Below are positions 4,640-5,392 of a stretch of DNA of 5,392 nucleotides, piece after piece. The translations under genes and the position numbers were made by a program. Origin of the DNA: an uncultured Bacilli bacterium (GTDB lineage: Bacteria; Bacillota_I; Bacilli_A; RF39; UBA660); contig CANQUW010000067.1 in assembly GCA_947627145.1 (NCBI GenBank), positions 1 to 5,392 on the forward strand, written 5' to 3'. The stretch's first letter is position 1, and each line of letters opens with the position of its first letter. The notes beneath the pieces are model-generated. The model did no database searches. It was not told where the DNA came from and worked only from the letters and a program-made list of their open reading frames with translations.

Positions 4640-5392
4640 ATGAAATTTAGAGAATTAACAGAAAAAGAATATACTAAATTTTTGGAAGAACATCCACTAA
4701 AAAACTTCTTACAAACTCCTGCCATTGCGCATATGAGAAAGAAATCAGGTTATGATATTTATTATGTGGGAGTAGAAGAAAACAACAAAATAATTGCGGG
4801 AAGTTTTATATCTGCTAAAAAAACTCATTTTGGAGTAAAAGAATTTTATGCTCCACGTGGATTACTAGTAGATTATAAAGATAAAAAAACTTTAAAATTT
4901 TTTGTAGAAGAATTAAAGAAATTTATAAAAGAAAAAAAGGGTTATCTATTAAAAATAGATCCTTATTATATAACTAAACAAAGAGATATTAATGGAGATA
5001 TAGTAGAAGGTGGAATAGATAACACAGAAGGTATCAAAAATTTAGAAAGTCTAGGTTTTAAAAAGGCTAAAGACCCAGATCAAGTTACTTGGAGTTTTGT
5101 ACTTGATTTAGATAAAACAGAAGAAGAACTTTTGAAAGGTATGAGATCTTTTACAAGAAGAAATATTAATAAAGGAATAAAAAATAAAATAATAGTAAGA
5201 GATGCTAAATATGAAGAATTAAATCTTCTAAAAGAAATACTAGATGCAACATGTGAAAGAAAAAATTTTGCTAATCATAATTTAGAATATTTCCAAGATT
5301 TATATAATAACTTTGATAAAAAAGAAATAAAATTTATAATCGCAGAACTTGATACCAAAACTATGTTAGAAGATTTAGAAAAAGAAAAAGAA
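4640..5392 (+). CDS. FemABX-family peptidoglycan bridge aminoacyltransferase (FemX/MurM-like), 3'-truncated
   Basis: The ATG at 4640 has a strong ribosome binding site AAAGGAG at 4625-4631 with an 8-nt spacer. The frame stays open for 251 codons to the window edge; family members are usually about 330-450 residues. These cytoplasmic, membrane-associated enzymes transfer amino acids from aminoacyl-tRNA onto the peptide stem of lipid-linked peptidoglycan precursors, building the interpeptide bridge. Family-like signs are FLQTP at 23-27, the APRG motif at 71-74, KIDP at 105-108, and the start of the second acetyltransferase-like subdomain at about 150-180 (VTWSFVLDLDKTEEELLKGM, then RSFTRRNINKG). 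From about 236 the charged AELDTKTMLEDLEKEKE looks like the beginning of the antiparallel coiled-coil arm that interrupts this subdomain in FemA, FemX and MurM and is thought to contact tRNA. Which amino acid is added cannot be read from the sequence. It appears to have its own promoter. Confidence 0.9.
   Translation, partial: MKFRELTEKEYTKFLEEHPLKNFLQTPAIAHMRKKSGYDIYYVGVEENNKIIAGSFISAKKTHFGVKEFYAPRGLLVDYKDKKTLKFFVEELKKFIKEKKGYLLKIDPYYITKQRDINGDIVEGGIDNTEGIKNLESLGFKKAKDPDQVTWSFVLDLDKTEEELLKGMRSFTRRNINKGIKNKIIVRDAKYEELNLLKEILDATCERKNFANHNLEYFQDLYNNFDKKEIKFIIAELDTKTMLEDLEKEKE

Noticed and set aside
4302..4640. A defence, mobile or CRISPR-like element in the spaces around the small gene
   Set aside because: The gaps are short and hold only a terminator, -10 elements and ribosome binding sites; no repeats, integrase or transposase sequence is present.
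1..5392. Mycoplasma-like genetic code (TGA as Trp), suggested by the very low GC
   Set aside because: TGA ends the membrane-protein gene at 1895-1897 and LeuRS tryptophans are encoded by TGG, so the standard bacterial code fits.

Overview
The window is strongly AT-rich and carries Shine-Dalgarno sites before every gene start that is visible. It also has a T-box riboswitch, a FemABX-type peptidoglycan bridge enzyme and a Cse60-like small protein. Together these point to a low-GC Bacillota (Firmicutes), perhaps an uncultured gut Bacilli or Clostridia lineage. TGA is a real stop here: it ends the small membrane-protein gene exactly at the leuS junction, and tryptophans in LeuRS are encoded by TGG. 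A Mycoplasma-type code is therefore unlikely. All supported genes lie on the + strand.

Left block (1-1292): the C-terminal end of a protein that looks like a glycoside hydrolase family 31 enzyme (DUF5110-like beta domain plus a basic helical tail) enters from the left. After 15 nt it is followed by an unrecognised, soluble, charged 260-residue protein with a coiled-coil-like N-terminal part. A strong intrinsic terminator closes this block.

Middle block (1281-4344): a promoter partly embedded in that terminator starts a leader of about 230 nt that is a clear T-box riboswitch. Stem I can be folded by hand, with a CUU (Leu) specifier. The T-box core is AAGGUGGUACCGCG, and a competing terminator is visible. 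The riboswitch controls a two-gene operon: an unrecognised 117-residue protein with three predicted membrane segments, then leuS (leucyl-tRNA synthetase, 803 residues from the preferred start). The two genes overlap by 8 nt, so translational coupling is likely. Low charging of tRNA-Leu should raise both products. A 12-bp terminator ends the operon. The LeuRS editing domain has a non-canonical threonine-rich motif (TTCIET where TTRPDT is usual).

Right block (4391-5392): a 56-residue Cse60/DUF2758-like small protein, easy to miss because of its length, has its own -10 element. It is followed by the first 251 residues of a FemABX-family aminoacyltransferase (FemX/MurM-like) with an extended -10 promoter. 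That enzyme would use aminoacyl-tRNA to build peptidoglycan cross-bridges, and it runs off the right edge.

Most of the window is ordinary housekeeping sequence. The points most worth a second look are the unknown membrane protein placed under leucine T-box control ahead of leuS, and the altered LeuRS editing motif. I did not find convincing evidence of a new multi-gene system.
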